Shown: positions 16,907-25,340 of the stretch, piece after piece
Numbering within the stretch: the stretch's first letter is position 1
How the letters are laid out: every line of letters begins with the position of its first letter
Origin: Nocardioides jishulii
Lineage (GTDB): Bacteria; Actinomycetota; Actinomycetes; Propionibacteriales; Nocardioidaceae
Reading direction: 5' to 3'
Length of the DNA stretch: 64,000 nucleotides
Assembly (NCBI RefSeq): GCF_006007965.1
Contig: NZ_CP040748.1
Coordinates: forward strand, 1,860,001 to 1,924,000
Notes under the pieces: model-generated
The model's input: the letters and a program-made list of their open reading frames with translations, nothing else
Databases searched by the model: none
What the model was told of the DNA's origin: nothing
Made by a program: the position numbers and the translations under genes

Positions 16907-17643
16907 GCCGGCAACTCGTTGCTGACCAGGTGGTTGCGCAGGCGCTCGGAGGTCTCCTCGCCGAGGAGGCGCGTCATCTGGGCCCAGACCTTGTCGACCT
17001 CGGGCGAGAAGAGCAGGGCGCGGTTCTTCGCGTCACGCGCGACCAGGTCGGTGTCGGCGAGGTCAGCGACGACCTCGGCCGGCACCTCGCTGTTGACCAG
17101 GCTCAGCCAGTGGTCCAGGTAGGCGTTGACGGGGCCGTCGAGCTGGGCGAAGGCCTCCTCGGTGGCGCGGTTGGCGACCATCCACGAGGACATGACCGTG
17201 AGCTGACGGGGCTCGAGGACTGCCTTGGAGAGGCCCTCGAGGGTCGAGAGCTGCTCGAACGCCTCGGTGATCGGGGTGTGGCTCCAGTCGTTGGTCACCA
17301 TGTGGGTGCCCGCGTCGTGGCGCTGGATCAGGTCGAGGTGGAAGGCCATGTGTCCACCGGCAGCGACGGAGTCGAGGGTGTAGTGCGGCACCGGCGAGTC
17401 CTCCGGCATGAAGGCGAAGACCATGTGGGAGTCGAGGCCGATCTGGGGCACGGCGACGCCGACGTAGACGATCTTGGCGACCTTGTCACCGGTGAAGATG
17501 CGCACCGAGCCGACCGGGTCGGGGCCCATGACGGAGGTGAGGGTCTCGAACGGGCCGCCGTCGGCCCCCGTGATCTCGGTCGACCCGGTCTTGGCGACGA
17601 TCTTGTCGAGGGTGGAGATGCAGAGGTTCTCGGGCAGGCTCAC
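16903..17643 (-). CDS. Bilin-reductase-fold (FDBR/RCCR-like) protein 2, divergent
   Basis: A 246-residue protein. The centre reads VPHYTLDSVAAGGHMAFHLD (85-104), the pattern of the ferredoxin-dependent bilin reductase superfamily (PH-x-xxD strand, loop, H-x-x-xDL strand). The C-terminus ends RNRALLFSPEVDKVWAQ... LLGEETSERL, like the F(G/L)GEE..R..L tail of the two other family members here. It lacks the WLGPHIDVPH block of those two, so it may act on a different intermediate. I chose GTG 17643 because AAGGA lies 6 nt upstream. It is the first gene of the five-gene block down to 13676, separated from the Rieske gene by two hairpins. Confidence 0.65.
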   Translation of the reverse strand: MSLPENLCISTLDKIVAKTGSTEITGADGGPFETLTSVMGPDPVGSVRIFTGDKVAKIVYVGVAVPQIGLDSHMVFAFMPEDSPVPHYTLDSVAAGGHMAFHLDLIQRHDAGTHMVTNDWSHTPITEAFEQLSTLEGLSKAVLEPRQLTVMSSWMVANRATEEAFAQLDGPVNAYLDHWLSLVNSEVPAEVVADLADTDLVARDAKNRALLFSPEVDKVWAQMTRLLGEETSERLRNHLVSNELPA

Positions 17644-17678
17644 GAACGTTCCTTCGGTGTGTGGTGATGGGGTGAAGC

Positions 17679-17703
17679 AGGCCGGACACCCGGTGTCCGG
17701 CCT
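17679..17703. terminator. Inverted repeat upstream of the FDBR-like gene
   Basis: AGGCCGGACACC and its complement around a single C form a 12-bp-arm inverted repeat in the 157-bp gap between the Rieske gene and the next gene. It may act as a terminator or attenuator with the hairpin at 17759. Confidence 0.5.
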
Positions 17704-17758
17704 GGCGGAGCTCAGGGAGCAGAGGTCGCGGAGCGCGTGGCTCACGCGGGTGGTGCAC

Positions 17759-17792
17759 CACGTGCCGCGGACGAAGACGTCCGCGGCACGTG
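17759..17792 (-). terminator. Strong hairpin after the Rieske oxygenase gene
   Basis: Perfect 15-bp arms (CACGTGCCGCGGACG and complement) with loop AAGA lie 9 bp past the Rieske stop. The hairpin separates the upstream trio (20842-17801) from the downstream five genes, giving partial read-through or protecting the 3' end of the oxygenase mRNA. Confidence 0.75.
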
Positions 17793-17800
17793 GGGGTGGA

Positions 17801-19012
17801 TCACTTGCTTGCTGCGGCAGCCTCGGCGTCGAGCTCCTCGCGCTCGGCCGTGGTCATGTCGGGGTGCGCGCGACCCTCCAGGATCTGGCGGCTGCGCACC
17901 TCCTTGAAGTTCCACGCGCTGGCGAGCTCGGGGACCAGCTTGCGCGCCGGCGACGGGATGACACGCGCCTCGACGCGGGCCGGGCCCTCGCCGACGATCG
18001 TGTTGCCCTCGACGCTCCAGCCCATGTCGATGAGCTCCTGGCGACGACGGCGGTACAGCGTCGCGTTGTAGTCGCTCTTGACGTGCAGCTCGGCCGACAG
18101 GTCGAACGGAAGGAGCTCCGGACGGACCGCGTCAACGATGGCCTGGTCCTCGTAGAGCACCTTGAAGACACGACGCTTGGCGTCACTGTCGGCCCAGGCG
18201 CCCTTGAAGAAGCCACGCAACGCGACGAACTTGACCAGCGTGGTCTCCTCGTCGATCGGCACGTTGACGTCGAAGATCTTCATCGGACCCATGGGGGTGT
18301 CGATCTCGAGCAGGATCATGTTCGGCAGCCACCAGGTGTTGGACACCTTGACCGGCGGACGGTTGGCCAGGTCCTGCTTGTTGGGGTTGATGAGACCCCA
18401 CAGGCCCTTGGACTTCGGCGGGTGCAGCTCGACGGAGATCTTGCAGCTCCACTCGGTCTCCTCGACGGCGTAGTCGGGGACCTCGGGCTTCTCCCGGTTG
18501 CCGAAGACGCCACCGTGGACGAACGGGGTGTGGGCGACGTCGACGCCGTTCTCCAGGATGCGCTCGTAGTTGGACTTCCAGAGGAAGGAACCACGCACGG
18601 CACGGAAGTTGACGGTGTCCTCGATCAGCGACCAGTCGGGGATCGGCGGACGCTCCTCCTCGGGAAGGTCACCCATGAAGACCCAGACGAATCCGTACTT
18701 CTCGAGCGTCGGGTAGGAGTCGACGCGCGCCTTGCGCGGAATGCCCTTGTCAGGGTGGGCAGGGATCTTGCTGACAGCACCGTCGGGCTCGTACTCCCAG
18801 CCGTGGTACGGGCAGACGACGCAGTCGCCCTTGAGCTCACCGTCGGACAGCGCGGCACCACGGTGGACGCAGAGGTCCGACATGGCGACGACCGAGTTGT
18901 CACTGCCCTTGCGGTACAGCACCAACTGCTGACCGAGCAGCTTGACCTTCATGGGCTTGCCGGCAACGACGTCATCGGCAAACTCGACGGCGTACCAGAA
19001 GTTCTTGAACAT
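17801..19012 (-). CDS. Rieske non-haem iron oxygenase, pheophorbide a oxygenase (PaO)-like
   Basis: A 403-residue oxygenase alpha subunit. The Rieske cluster ligands are C48-x-H50 and C67-x2-H70 (DLCVHRG...CPYHGWEY). The mononuclear iron site is D158-x2-H161-x4-H166 (NGVDVAHTPFVH). Around it, IPRKARVDSYPTLEKYGFVWVFMG resembles the PaO/Tic55 block. It lacks the C-terminal membrane helices and CxxC motif of plant PaO, so it would be a soluble relative. PaO opens the pheophorbide macrocycle, and RCCR acts on the product. Here the RCCR-like gene and a chlorophyllase-like gene are immediately upstream. No ferredoxin or reductase partner is encoded in the window. The Rieske class is certain; the PaO-like reaction is hypothesis. 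Confidence 0.85.
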   Translation of the reverse strand: MFKNFWYAVEFADDVVAGKPMKVKLLGQQLVLYRKGSDNSVVAMSDLCVHRGAALSDGELKGDCVVCPYHGWEYEPDGAVSKIPAHPDKGIPRKARVDSYPTLEKYGFVWVFMGDLPEEERPPIPDWSLIEDTVNFRAVRGSFLWKSNYERILENGVDVAHTPFVHGGVFGNREKPEVPDYAVEETEWSCKISVELHPPKSKGLWGLINPNKQDLANRPPVKVSNTWWLPNMILLEIDTPMGPMKIFDVNVPIDEETTLVKFVALRGFFKGAWADSDAKRRVFKVLYEDQAIVDAVRPELLPFDLSAELHVKSDYNATLYRRRRQELIDMGWSVEGNTIVGEGPARVEARVIPSPARKLVPELASAWNFKEVRSRQILEGRAHPDMTTAEREELDAEAAAASK

Positions 19013-19022
19013 GGCTGTCCTC

Positions 19023-20018
19023 CTAGCGTCGCCGCAGGTCGGCGAAGTGGGTGGGGGGGTTGCTGAAATGATGGTCCAGTTGAGCCTGTTGTGCAGGCAC
19101 CTTCTGAAGGTGGGTCCCGAAGAATGCCTCCAGGAGCGTGGTGAACGCCTCCCGCAGGGCCTCCTGGTCGGCTTCCAGGGGAGCCTCGAGGAATCCGCGC
19201 GCAGAGGTGGGGTCCTCCGGCGAGACGGGAAGCAGGTGCCCGGCGCCGTCGAGGACGGCGAGGCTCGCCTCACTGCTGTGTGGCAGGCCTTCGGCCCACG
19301 TACGTACGACGGGGTCGTGCTCCTCGGCACCGGCTTCCGCGCCGTAGCGGATCGCGCTGGCGGCGACCACCCCGTCGGCGTTGCCCGCGGTGATCATCAC
19401 CGGCACGCAGGCCGGCGAGGTGAGCAGGGTGCCGGCCTCGAAGCCCAGCATCTGCGAGGCCATGAGGTGGGACCCGAAGGTCGCGACGGCGGCGATCTCG
19501 GGGAACCACTGCGGGTCGGCCGACTGCAGTGCGACCGTGCCACCGGCGGAGTGTCCGAGCAGACCGACCCGGTCGAGGTCGAGCATGCCAGCGAGCGGCC
19601 CCTCGGCGTGCAGCGCGGCGAGCCGGTCCAGGATCGGGCGCAGCGCTGGCGTCGTGGGGGCGGTCCCGTAGCCCTGGGGGCTGGCCACGGCGACGTCCAC
19701 TCCCGGCGTCAGTCCGTTCTGTCCGGGGAAGAGCTGGCCCACCCAGTCGTAGGAGACGACCACGTGGCCGGCCTCGACGAGTCGGGTCGCCAGCCACGTG
19801 TAGCCGGCAGAGGCCACGTTGACCCCGGGCACCACGACGATGACCGGGTAGGGCGCACCGTCGGTGTCAGGAGCGAGCGCACCGCTCATCCGCTCCACGT
19901 CGTTGCGCGCCGGCCAGGCCGGGTGACGCACCGTCAGGTGGACCGTGTCGAGGGGGGCAGGCGCGCCGTCCACGCGCACCGCATCGCGGTACGCGCGAAC
20001 GACGACCTGGGTGCTCAT
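19023..20018 (-). CDS. Alpha/beta hydrolase resembling chlorophyllase
   Basis: A 331-residue soluble hydrolase. YPVIVVVPGVNVASAGYTWLATRLVEAGHVVVSYDW (57-92 region) resembles the chlorophyllase/PAF-acetylhydrolase layout, with the nucleophile motif GHSAGG at 155-160 (Ser157), a likely acid in ITAGNADGVV and a His in LDGAGHLLPV. Chlorophyllase removes phytol from chlorophyll; related enzymes cut other bulky esters. It lies between the RCCR-like gene (5 bp) and the Rieske gene (10 bp) in one transcript. I am confident of the fold and catalytic Ser, less so of the chlorophyllase-like subclass. Confidence 0.75.
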   Translation of the reverse strand: MSTQVVVRAYRDAVRVDGAPAPLDTVHLTVRHPAWPARNDVERMSGALAPDTDGAPYPVIVVVPGVNVASAGYTWLATRLVEAGHVVVSYDWVGQLFPGQNGLTPGVDVAVASPQGYGTAPTTPALRPILDRLAALHAEGPLAGMLDLDRVGLLGHSAGGTVALQSADPQWFPEIAAVATFGSHLMASQMLGFEAGTLLTSPACVPVMITAGNADGVVAASAIRYGAEAGAEEHDPVVRTWAEGLPHSSEASLAVLDGAGHLLPVSPEDPTSARGFLEAPLEADQEALREAFTTLLEAFFGTHLQKVPAQQAQLDHHFSNPPTHFADLRRR

Positions 20019-20023
20019 GGTGC

Positions 20024-20842
20024 TCAGCGGTCCAGCGGTCGCGGGAGGACGCGGTCGCCACCCCAGAGGGCGCGCACGAGCTGCTCGGTGCGCTCCTCGC
20101 CGAAGTAGCGCACGGCGACGACGTTGGCCGGGTCGAGCTCGGCGATGTTGCGGCGGGTGCTGAGGTCGGCCTCGGCGAGCTCGGCCTGCTTCTCGGCAGG
20201 GACCTCGGTCGCCTCGGCGACCCACTGGAGCCAACGGTCCATGTGGTCGTTGGCCGTCTTGCGAGCCAGGTCGTAGAACTCCTGCGACGGCTCGGCCATG
20301 AACGACCACGCGGTGGGCGAGTAGGTCGCGCGCACGAAGGCGTCGCGCGAGACGAACTCGTCGATGCCGGGGGTGTTCTTGTGGATCTGCTGCCACTCGT
20401 CGTTGAACGGGGCGTAGTACTTGTTGAAGTACTCCACGTCGGTCGAGATGACCTTGCGCGGCACGGAGTCCATGAACATCCAGGCCTGCGGGAAGGCGCC
20501 GAGCGCCATGCCGAAGTGGGGGACGTCGATGTGCGGGCCGAGCCAGATGGTCAGGTGCACATTGACGAAGCCGAGCGACTTGTTCTGCATGTGCGAGTGG
20601 ATCATCCAGTCCACGTTCTCGCCCGTGTAGGCGCGGATCTGACCCGTGGGGCCACCGTCAGCCTCCGAGGCGAAGGCCTCGAGCTCGTCGGTCGACGGGT
20701 CACGCTGCAGGTCACCCAGGGCGGCCATGGCCTTGGCCTTGAGCCCCTCGATGATGTCCAGCCACTCCGCGAAGGTCGCGGAGACGTCGGTGACGGGGGC
20801 ATCGTCCAGGAAGTCCTGGACGAACTTCATGTTCTCACTCAT
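20024..20842 (-). CDS. Red chlorophyll catabolite reductase (RCCR)-like protein 3
   Basis: A 272-residue paralogue of the protein at 863, of the same length. It shares the block WLGPHIDVPHF (100-110), then MDSVPRKVISTDVEYFNKYY (RCCR-type PHRKDL..DYLeeYY), FVRATYSPTA (plant FVRSAFSPTA) and a C-terminal RYFGEERTEQLVRAL. The last two blocks are closer to plant RCCR than those of the 863 protein. It is the first gene of the trio with the chlorophyllase-like and PaO-like genes, behind the AT-rich element at 20883. The ATG 20842 start has a GAGG ribosome site. It probably reduces a linear tetrapyrrole with ferredoxin; the substrate is not proven. Confidence 0.78.
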   Translation of the reverse strand: MSENMKFVQDFLDDAPVTDVSATFAEWLDIIEGLKAKAMAALGDLQRDPSTDELEAFASEADGGPTGQIRAYTGENVDWMIHSHMQNKSLGFVNVHLTIWLGPHIDVPHFGMALGAFPQAWMFMDSVPRKVISTDVEYFNKYYAPFNDEWQQIHKNTPGIDEFVSRDAFVRATYSPTAWSFMAEPSQEFYDLARKTANDHMDRWLQWVAEATEVPAEKQAELAEADLSTRRNIAELDPANVVAVRYFGEERTEQLVRALWGGDRVLPRPLDR

Positions 20843-20880
20843 GTGACGTCCTCTGCGGGGGTCAAGGGATCGTGTGTCCC

Positions 20881-20900
20881 GAACTATATATGATAGCGGT
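20881..20900. promoter_or_regulatory. Recurrent AT-rich operator/promoter element, copy 4
   Basis: GAACTATATATGATAGCGGT lies upstream of the RCCR-like gene at 20842, with a leader of about 40 nt. It shares ATATATGAT with copy 1 and TATATGATAG with the copy at 40393. Confidence 0.55.
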
Positions 20901-20954
20901 CACGTTGGCAGCGGTTGCTGGCAACAAACTCAGCGCCGTGTCGTTCGGCTCGAA

Positions 20955-22412
20955 TCAGGTCCCGGGATAGGCCGCGGCGCCCGATCCGGCACCGCCCTCC
21001 CGGAAGGCGCCGGGCGCGTGGATCACGCACGGCTGGACGTACTCCATCAGGCCTTCGTCGCCGTACTCGCGACCCCACCCGGACCGCTTCACGCCACCGA
21101 ACGGCGCCAGCAGCGACATCCCGGTGCGGTTGTGGGTGTTGACGAAGGTGAAGCCGGCCTCGAGCCGGGCTGCCACCGCGAAGGCGCGCTCCTCGTCGGC
21201 CGACCAGACGGAGGCGCCGAGGCCCAGGTCGCCGGCGTTGGCCCGGACCACCACCTCGTCGACCTCGTCGAAGGCCTGGATCGGGAGCACCGGACCGAAC
21301 TGCTCCTGGGCCACGACCACGTCGGAGTCGTCGGCGCCCAGCACGAGCACCGGGCGGACGAAGTGGCCGCGGTCCAGGTCGGTGCCCTCGGCGACGCCGC
21401 CGATCTCGATGACCTGGTTGCCAGCCTCGCGACAGCTCTGGACGAGCGCCTCGAGCCGCTCGCGGGAGGCTCGGTTGACCACCGGTCCCACGGTCGCGTC
21501 GGGAGCCAGCGGGTCGCCGACCAGCAGCACGCGCTCGGCAGCTGCGCGCATCTGGGCGACCACCTCGTCGAGGCGGGAGGAGTGCACGTAGAGACGCTTG
21601 ATCGCCATGCAGACCTGTCCGCTGGTCGCGAAGGCGGCCATCACCAGGCGCTCGGCGTCGGCGTCCGTCAGGGCGACGTCGTCCAGCAGGATCGCGGCGT
21701 CGTTGCCTCCGAGCTCCAGGACGCTTGGCGTCAGCGACCGCCCCGCGAGGGAGGCGATCGCCCGACCTGCCGTGTCGCCACCGGTGAAGGCGACGCGCGA
21801 GATGCCGGGGTGCTCGACCAGGGCGGTGACGGTCTCCACGTCGCCCTGCACCACGTCGACCACGCCGGCAGGGAGGACCTCGGCGGCCAGCTCGAGGAAA
21901 CGCTGGATCCCGAAGGGCGCGAGCGGCGAGGGCTTGACGACGATGGTGTTGCCGGAGACGAGGGCGGGCGCCACCTTGAGCACCGCCAGGATGATCGGGG
22001 CGTTCCACGGGGTGATCGCGCCGACCACGCCGAAGGGACGGTGGCGCACGACCAGGCGACCGCGCTCGTCGTCGTGGCCCTGCTCGCGCAGGAGCTCGGG
22101 CGCCCGGTTGGCGTAGTGGCGGAGCACGGCGACCGCGAAGGCGCTCTCGCCGCGCGAGTCACCGAGGACCTTTCCGGTCTCACGGGCGACCAGGCCGGCG
22201 ATCTCGTCGAGGTGCTTCTCCACGTGGTCGGCTGCCTGCCGCACGAGGGCGACCCGCTCCTCCAGGGGACGGGCAGCCCACTCCACCTGGGCCAGGGCGG
22301 CGCGGCGAACCGTGCGGTCCACGGCGGCGGGGGTGGCGAACTCGACCGTCCCGACGGACTCGTCGACCCGGGCCGGGTTCTCCCTCGTGTGCGAGGTCGG
22401 TGCGGTGGTCAT
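20955..22412 (-). CDS. Aldehyde dehydrogenase 1
   Basis: A 485-residue NAD(P)-dependent aldehyde dehydrogenase. Motifs seen: GAITPWNAP, cofactor FTGGDTAGR, catalytic Glu in LELGGNDA and catalytic Cys in TSGQVCMAIKR. It ends 112 bp before the RCCR-like start, and its ATG is followed by the hairpin at 22515, so it may be separately expressed. In this island it could oxidise an aldehyde released from the tetrapyrrole or from phytol; the same fold handles many aldehydes. Confidence 0.9.
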   Translation of the reverse strand: MTTAPTSHTRENPARVDESVGTVEFATPAAVDRTVRRAALAQVEWAARPLEERVALVRQAADHVEKHLDEIAGLVARETGKVLGDSRGESAFAVAVLRHYANRAPELLREQGHDDERGRLVVRHRPFGVVGAITPWNAPIILAVLKVAPALVSGNTIVVKPSPLAPFGIQRFLELAAEVLPAGVVDVVQGDVETVTALVEHPGISRVAFTGGDTAGRAIASLAGRSLTPSVLELGGNDAAILLDDVALTDADAERLVMAAFATSGQVCMAIKRLYVHSSRLDEVVAQMRAAAERVLLVGDPLAPDATVGPVVNRASRERLEALVQSCREAGNQVIEIGGVAEGTDLDRGHFVRPVLVLGADDSDVVVAQEQFGPVLPIQAFDEVDEVVVRANAGDLGLGASVWSADEERAFAVAARLEAGFTFVNTHNRTGMSLLAPFGGVKRSGWGREYGDEGLMEYVQPCVIHAPGAFREGGAGSGAAAYPGT

Positions 22413-22514
22413 GGGACTCCCTTCGGGGCCGTGGCGCTGTGCGCGTCACGGCGTGGGGCGCGGAACGGCCGGCGGAGGCACCCGGGGGTCCCACCACTGG
22501 CGGAGGAAGGTGGC

Positions 22515-22542
22515 GGCTGGCGCGACCGAGGTCGCGCCAGCC
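22515..22542 (-). terminator. Hairpin between the two aldehyde dehydrogenase genes
   Basis: Perfect 13-bp arms (GGCTGGCGCGACC and complement) with loop GA start 7 bp past the stop of the upstream aldehyde dehydrogenase gene. This marks the end of the 26611-22549 operon. Confidence 0.75.
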
Positions 22543-22548
22543 GCGTCG

Positions 22549-24045
22549 TCAGCGCAGGTGGAGGGCGAAGCCGCCCTCGACGCCCACGACCTGGGCGCCG
22601 GTGTAGATGCGGATGGTCTCCACCGTGCCCTCCTCGCCCATGCCGGAGAGACCCCAGGCCGGGCGCGGGGTGTCGAGGTGCAGGCTCATGATCGTGGAGC
22701 CGTTGACCTTGACCTCACCGGCGCGCACCTGACGCGCCACGTCGAGCGCCGACGCGGCGTCAGTGCCGATGACGTAGCCCTCGAGGCCGAACGGGGTGCC
22801 GTTGGCCAGGGCGACGGCCGCAGAGGTGTCCGCGTCGTCGTAGGTGTGGACCGTGGCGACGGGCCCGAACAGCTCGTGCTGCGCGGCCTCGCTCGGCACC
22901 CCGGTGATCAGGGTAGGAGCGAGGAAGTTGCCCTGCTGCGGGAGCGGCGTCGAGGCGTGGGGCGTGCCACCGGCAGCCACGCGCTCCTCGATGCCGGCCT
23001 TGAGCTGGGCCAGGTGGCCCGGGTGGACCATCGGGCCGAACTCCGTCGCCGGGTCGAGCGGGTCGCCGACCTTGAGCTCGGAGAGCCGCTCGGAGATGCG
23101 CTCGAGCACGGCATCGGACTTGCCCTCGGGCAGGACCAGCCGACCGAGCGCGCGGCACCACTGGCCGTTGAGCGTGGTGAGCAGGTCCGTCGCGCTGCGA
23201 GCAGCGGTGTCGACGTCAGCGTCGGGCAGGATCACCAGCGGGTTGTTGCCGCCCAGCTCGAGCTGCAGCTTGGTGAAGTTGGCCGCGCAGGCGGCAGCGA
23301 TCGCGCGGCCTGCCTGCAGGCCACCGGTGAAGGAGACCGATCGGGTACGCAGGTCGTTGACCAACGCTCCCCCGACCTTGGCGCCGCCCTGGAGCAGCTG
23401 GAAGGTCCCGGCAGGAGCACCCTGCTCGGTGAGGACGCGGTCGATGACCCGGGCCAGCGCCGTGGTGCCCCAGGGGGCGTACTCGCTCGGCTTGAGGATG
23501 GCGGGCGCACCGGCGGCCAACGAGCTGGCGACCTTGTGCGCCGCCATCGGAGCCGGCGCGTTCCACGGGACGAGGTTGACCGAGGGGCCGAGCGGGAAGT
23601 GGTGGACCTCCACGGTCTGACCGGCCTGGCTCGTCTCCTCGGAGTAGAGGGCCCCGCTGCGGATCGCCTGCGCCGCCAGGTGGAACGCACCCGGGACGAT
23701 GACGCCGACGATGGAGGTCTGAGCGACCGGCACGCCGGTCGCCTTGGACTCCAGGGCCGCCAGGTAGGGGACCTGCTCCCCCAGGGCCACGCCGATCGCG
23801 TCGAGGATCTCGGCCCGACGCTCGATGCCGAGGCCGTTCCAGGAGTTGTCGGCGTGGACGCGCTGGGCAGCTGCCAGCGCGGCCTCCACCGACGCGTCGT
23901 CCGACGCCGGGGCGGCGCCGAGCGCCTCCCCGGTGTAGGGGTCCGAGAGGGTGATCTGGAGCGACTCGGCCGGCGTGGACCAGAGACCGTCGACCAGCTG
24001 CTCGACAGCCGGGACCTCCAGTGCGTCGCGGGTCAGGTCGCTCAC
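22549..24045 (-). CDS. Aldehyde dehydrogenase 2
   Basis: A 498-residue aldehyde dehydrogenase, clearly divergent from its neighbour at 20955. Catalytic Glu is in LELGGNNP and Cys in LNGQWCRALGR; the cofactor loop is FTGGLQAGR and the N-terminal SIVGVIVPGAFHL is unusual. The GTG start overlaps the stop of the acyl-CoA-dehydrogenase-like gene (GTGA). It is the third gene of an operon with a flavin-dependent enzyme and a flavin reductase, which suggests it oxidises an aldehyde made by that oxygenase step. Confidence 0.9.
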   Translation of the reverse strand: MSDLTRDALEVPAVEQLVDGLWSTPAESLQITLSDPYTGEALGAAPASDDASVEAALAAAQRVHADNSWNGLGIERRAEILDAIGVALGEQVPYLAALESKATGVPVAQTSIVGVIVPGAFHLAAQAIRSGALYSEETSQAGQTVEVHHFPLGPSVNLVPWNAPAPMAAHKVASSLAAGAPAILKPSEYAPWGTTALARVIDRVLTEQGAPAGTFQLLQGGAKVGGALVNDLRTRSVSFTGGLQAGRAIAAACAANFTKLQLELGGNNPLVILPDADVDTAARSATDLLTTLNGQWCRALGRLVLPEGKSDAVLERISERLSELKVGDPLDPATEFGPMVHPGHLAQLKAGIEERVAAGGTPHASTPLPQQGNFLAPTLITGVPSEAAQHELFGPVATVHTYDDADTSAAVALANGTPFGLEGYVIGTDAASALDVARQVRAGEVKVNGSTIMSLHLDTPRPAWGLSGMGEEGTVETIRIYTGAQVVGVEGGFALHLR

Positions 24046-25340
24046 TTGTCCCCGTCCTTCTTGAAGGAGTCGGTGGTCGTCAGACCAGCCCAGCCTTCGT
24101 TGTCGACGATCATCTTGGCCAGGTCCAGCTTGCCGCGCTCGGCGGGGAACGCCTGGACGAGGCCCATCGTGGTGTCACGCACGGCGCGACCGATCTCGTT
24201 GCCCATGAGGGCACCGGACGTGCCGCACATCTTGAGCGCGGTGAGCGCGACCTCGTGGGCGTGCTCGCAGATGGCGCCCTTGGCGAGCTTCCACGACTGC
24301 ACGACCTCGTTCTTCGGCAGGATCGGCGGCTCGGAAGCCTCGAGCTCGGTCTGGCGGCGCAGCCAGAGGTGCGCCTCGGCCAGGTGGCGCTCGCCGTCGC
24401 CGATCATGACCTGGTGCATCGGCGAGGACGCGATCGGCTTGCCGGTGTCGGCGAACTTCGCGCCCATGACACGGCCCATGGCGAAGTCCCAGACGCCCTG
24501 CGCGATGCCGGCGTAGATCGACGCGATCGCGATCTGGTTGCCGACCCAGGAGCCGCGGGACATCGTGGTGGCCTTGGAGAAGCCGCCGGGCACGGCGAGC
24601 GAGAGCTCGTCGGGGACGAAGGCGTTCTCCATGATGAGGCCGTTGTTGTCGGAGGCGCGCATGCCCAGGCCGATCCACGGCGAGCGGGGACGAGCACCCT
24701 CGGTGTCACGGGGCACGAGGAAGAGCGTCAGGGCGTCCAGGCCCTCGACGTCCTCACGGCGGGCGGTGACGAGGTAGTAGTCGGCCGAGCCGGAGAGGCA
24801 GCCGAAGGACTTCTCACCGTTCAGCAGCCAGCCGCCCTCGGTGCGCGTGGCGGTGGTGCGGATCAGCACGTTGGCGTTGGAGGCCTTGACGGCCTCGGAC
24901 GCGAAGTTGCCGATCGCCTTCTTCTCGGTGCCCATGAGGGTGAGCACCTTCTCGGCGAAGGCGCGCACGACCGGGGCCTCGTCGTCGCTGTACAGACCGG
25001 CGTCGAGGGCCGCCAGGGGCAGCATGCCGCGCGAGGAGGACGAGCAGTGGAAGAAGAAGGCCAGGGCCGTGGAGCCGCAGACGGTGCCGAGGGCGTACGT
25101 CGTCGCGACGAGGTCGCGCAGACCGCCGCCGAGGCCGCCGAACTCCTCCGGCACGACCAGGCCGAGCAGGCCTGCGTCGCCGAGGAGCTTGATGTGACCC
25201 TCGGGCAGCGCGGACTCGGCGTCCGCCTGCTCGGCTGCGGCGGCGATCGCCGGGAGGACGGACTCCACGCGGCGCTGGCGCTCGCGCTCAGCCTCCGTCA
25301 GGTCCGAGAAGACGATCTCTGCGGTGAGACGTTCAGTCAT
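24042..25340 (-). CDS. Acyl-CoA dehydrogenase-fold flavoprotein (possible flavin-dependent monooxygenase)
   Basis: A 432-residue protein of the acyl-CoA dehydrogenase fold: N-terminal helical domain with LVVPEEFGGLGGGLRDLV, central NGEKSFGCLSGSADYYLV, and C-terminal QMCGTSGALMGNEIGR-like helices. The presence of a flavin reductase immediately upstream (ATGA overlap) fits the two-component, group D monooxygenases of this fold, which use reduced flavin and O2, rather than a true acyl-CoA dehydrogenase. I see no clear catalytic Glu of a classical dehydrogenase. Hydroxylation or oxidative ring opening is a reasonable guess. Confidence 0.8.
   Translation of the reverse strand: MTERLTAEIVFSDLTEAERERQRRVESVLPAIAAAAEQADAESALPEGHIKLLGDAGLLGLVVPEEFGGLGGGLRDLVATTYALGTVCGSTALAFFFHCSSSSRGMLPLAALDAGLYSDDEAPVVRAFAEKVLTLMGTEKKAIGNFASEAVKASNANVLIRTTATRTEGGWLLNGEKSFGCLSGSADYYLVTARREDVEGLDALTLFLVPRDTEGARPRSPWIGLGMRASDNNGLIMENAFVPDELSLAVPGGFSKATTMSRGSWVGNQIAIASIYAGIAQGVWDFAMGRVMGAKFADTGKPIASSPMHQVMIGDGERHLAEAHLWLRRQTELEASEPPILPKNEVVQSWKLAKGAICEHAHEVALTALKMCGTSGALMGNEIGRAVRDTTMGLVQAFPAERGKLDLAKMIVDNEGWAGLTTTDSFKKDGDK

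Noticed and set aside
17801-19012. Call as 3-ketosteroid 9-alpha-hydroxylase (KshA) or vanillate demethylase
   Set aside because: Rieske features are shared, but flanking genes are not steroid or lignin genes, and the IPRKARVDSY...FVWVFMG block resembles the PaO group more. It is kept as an alternative to be tested.
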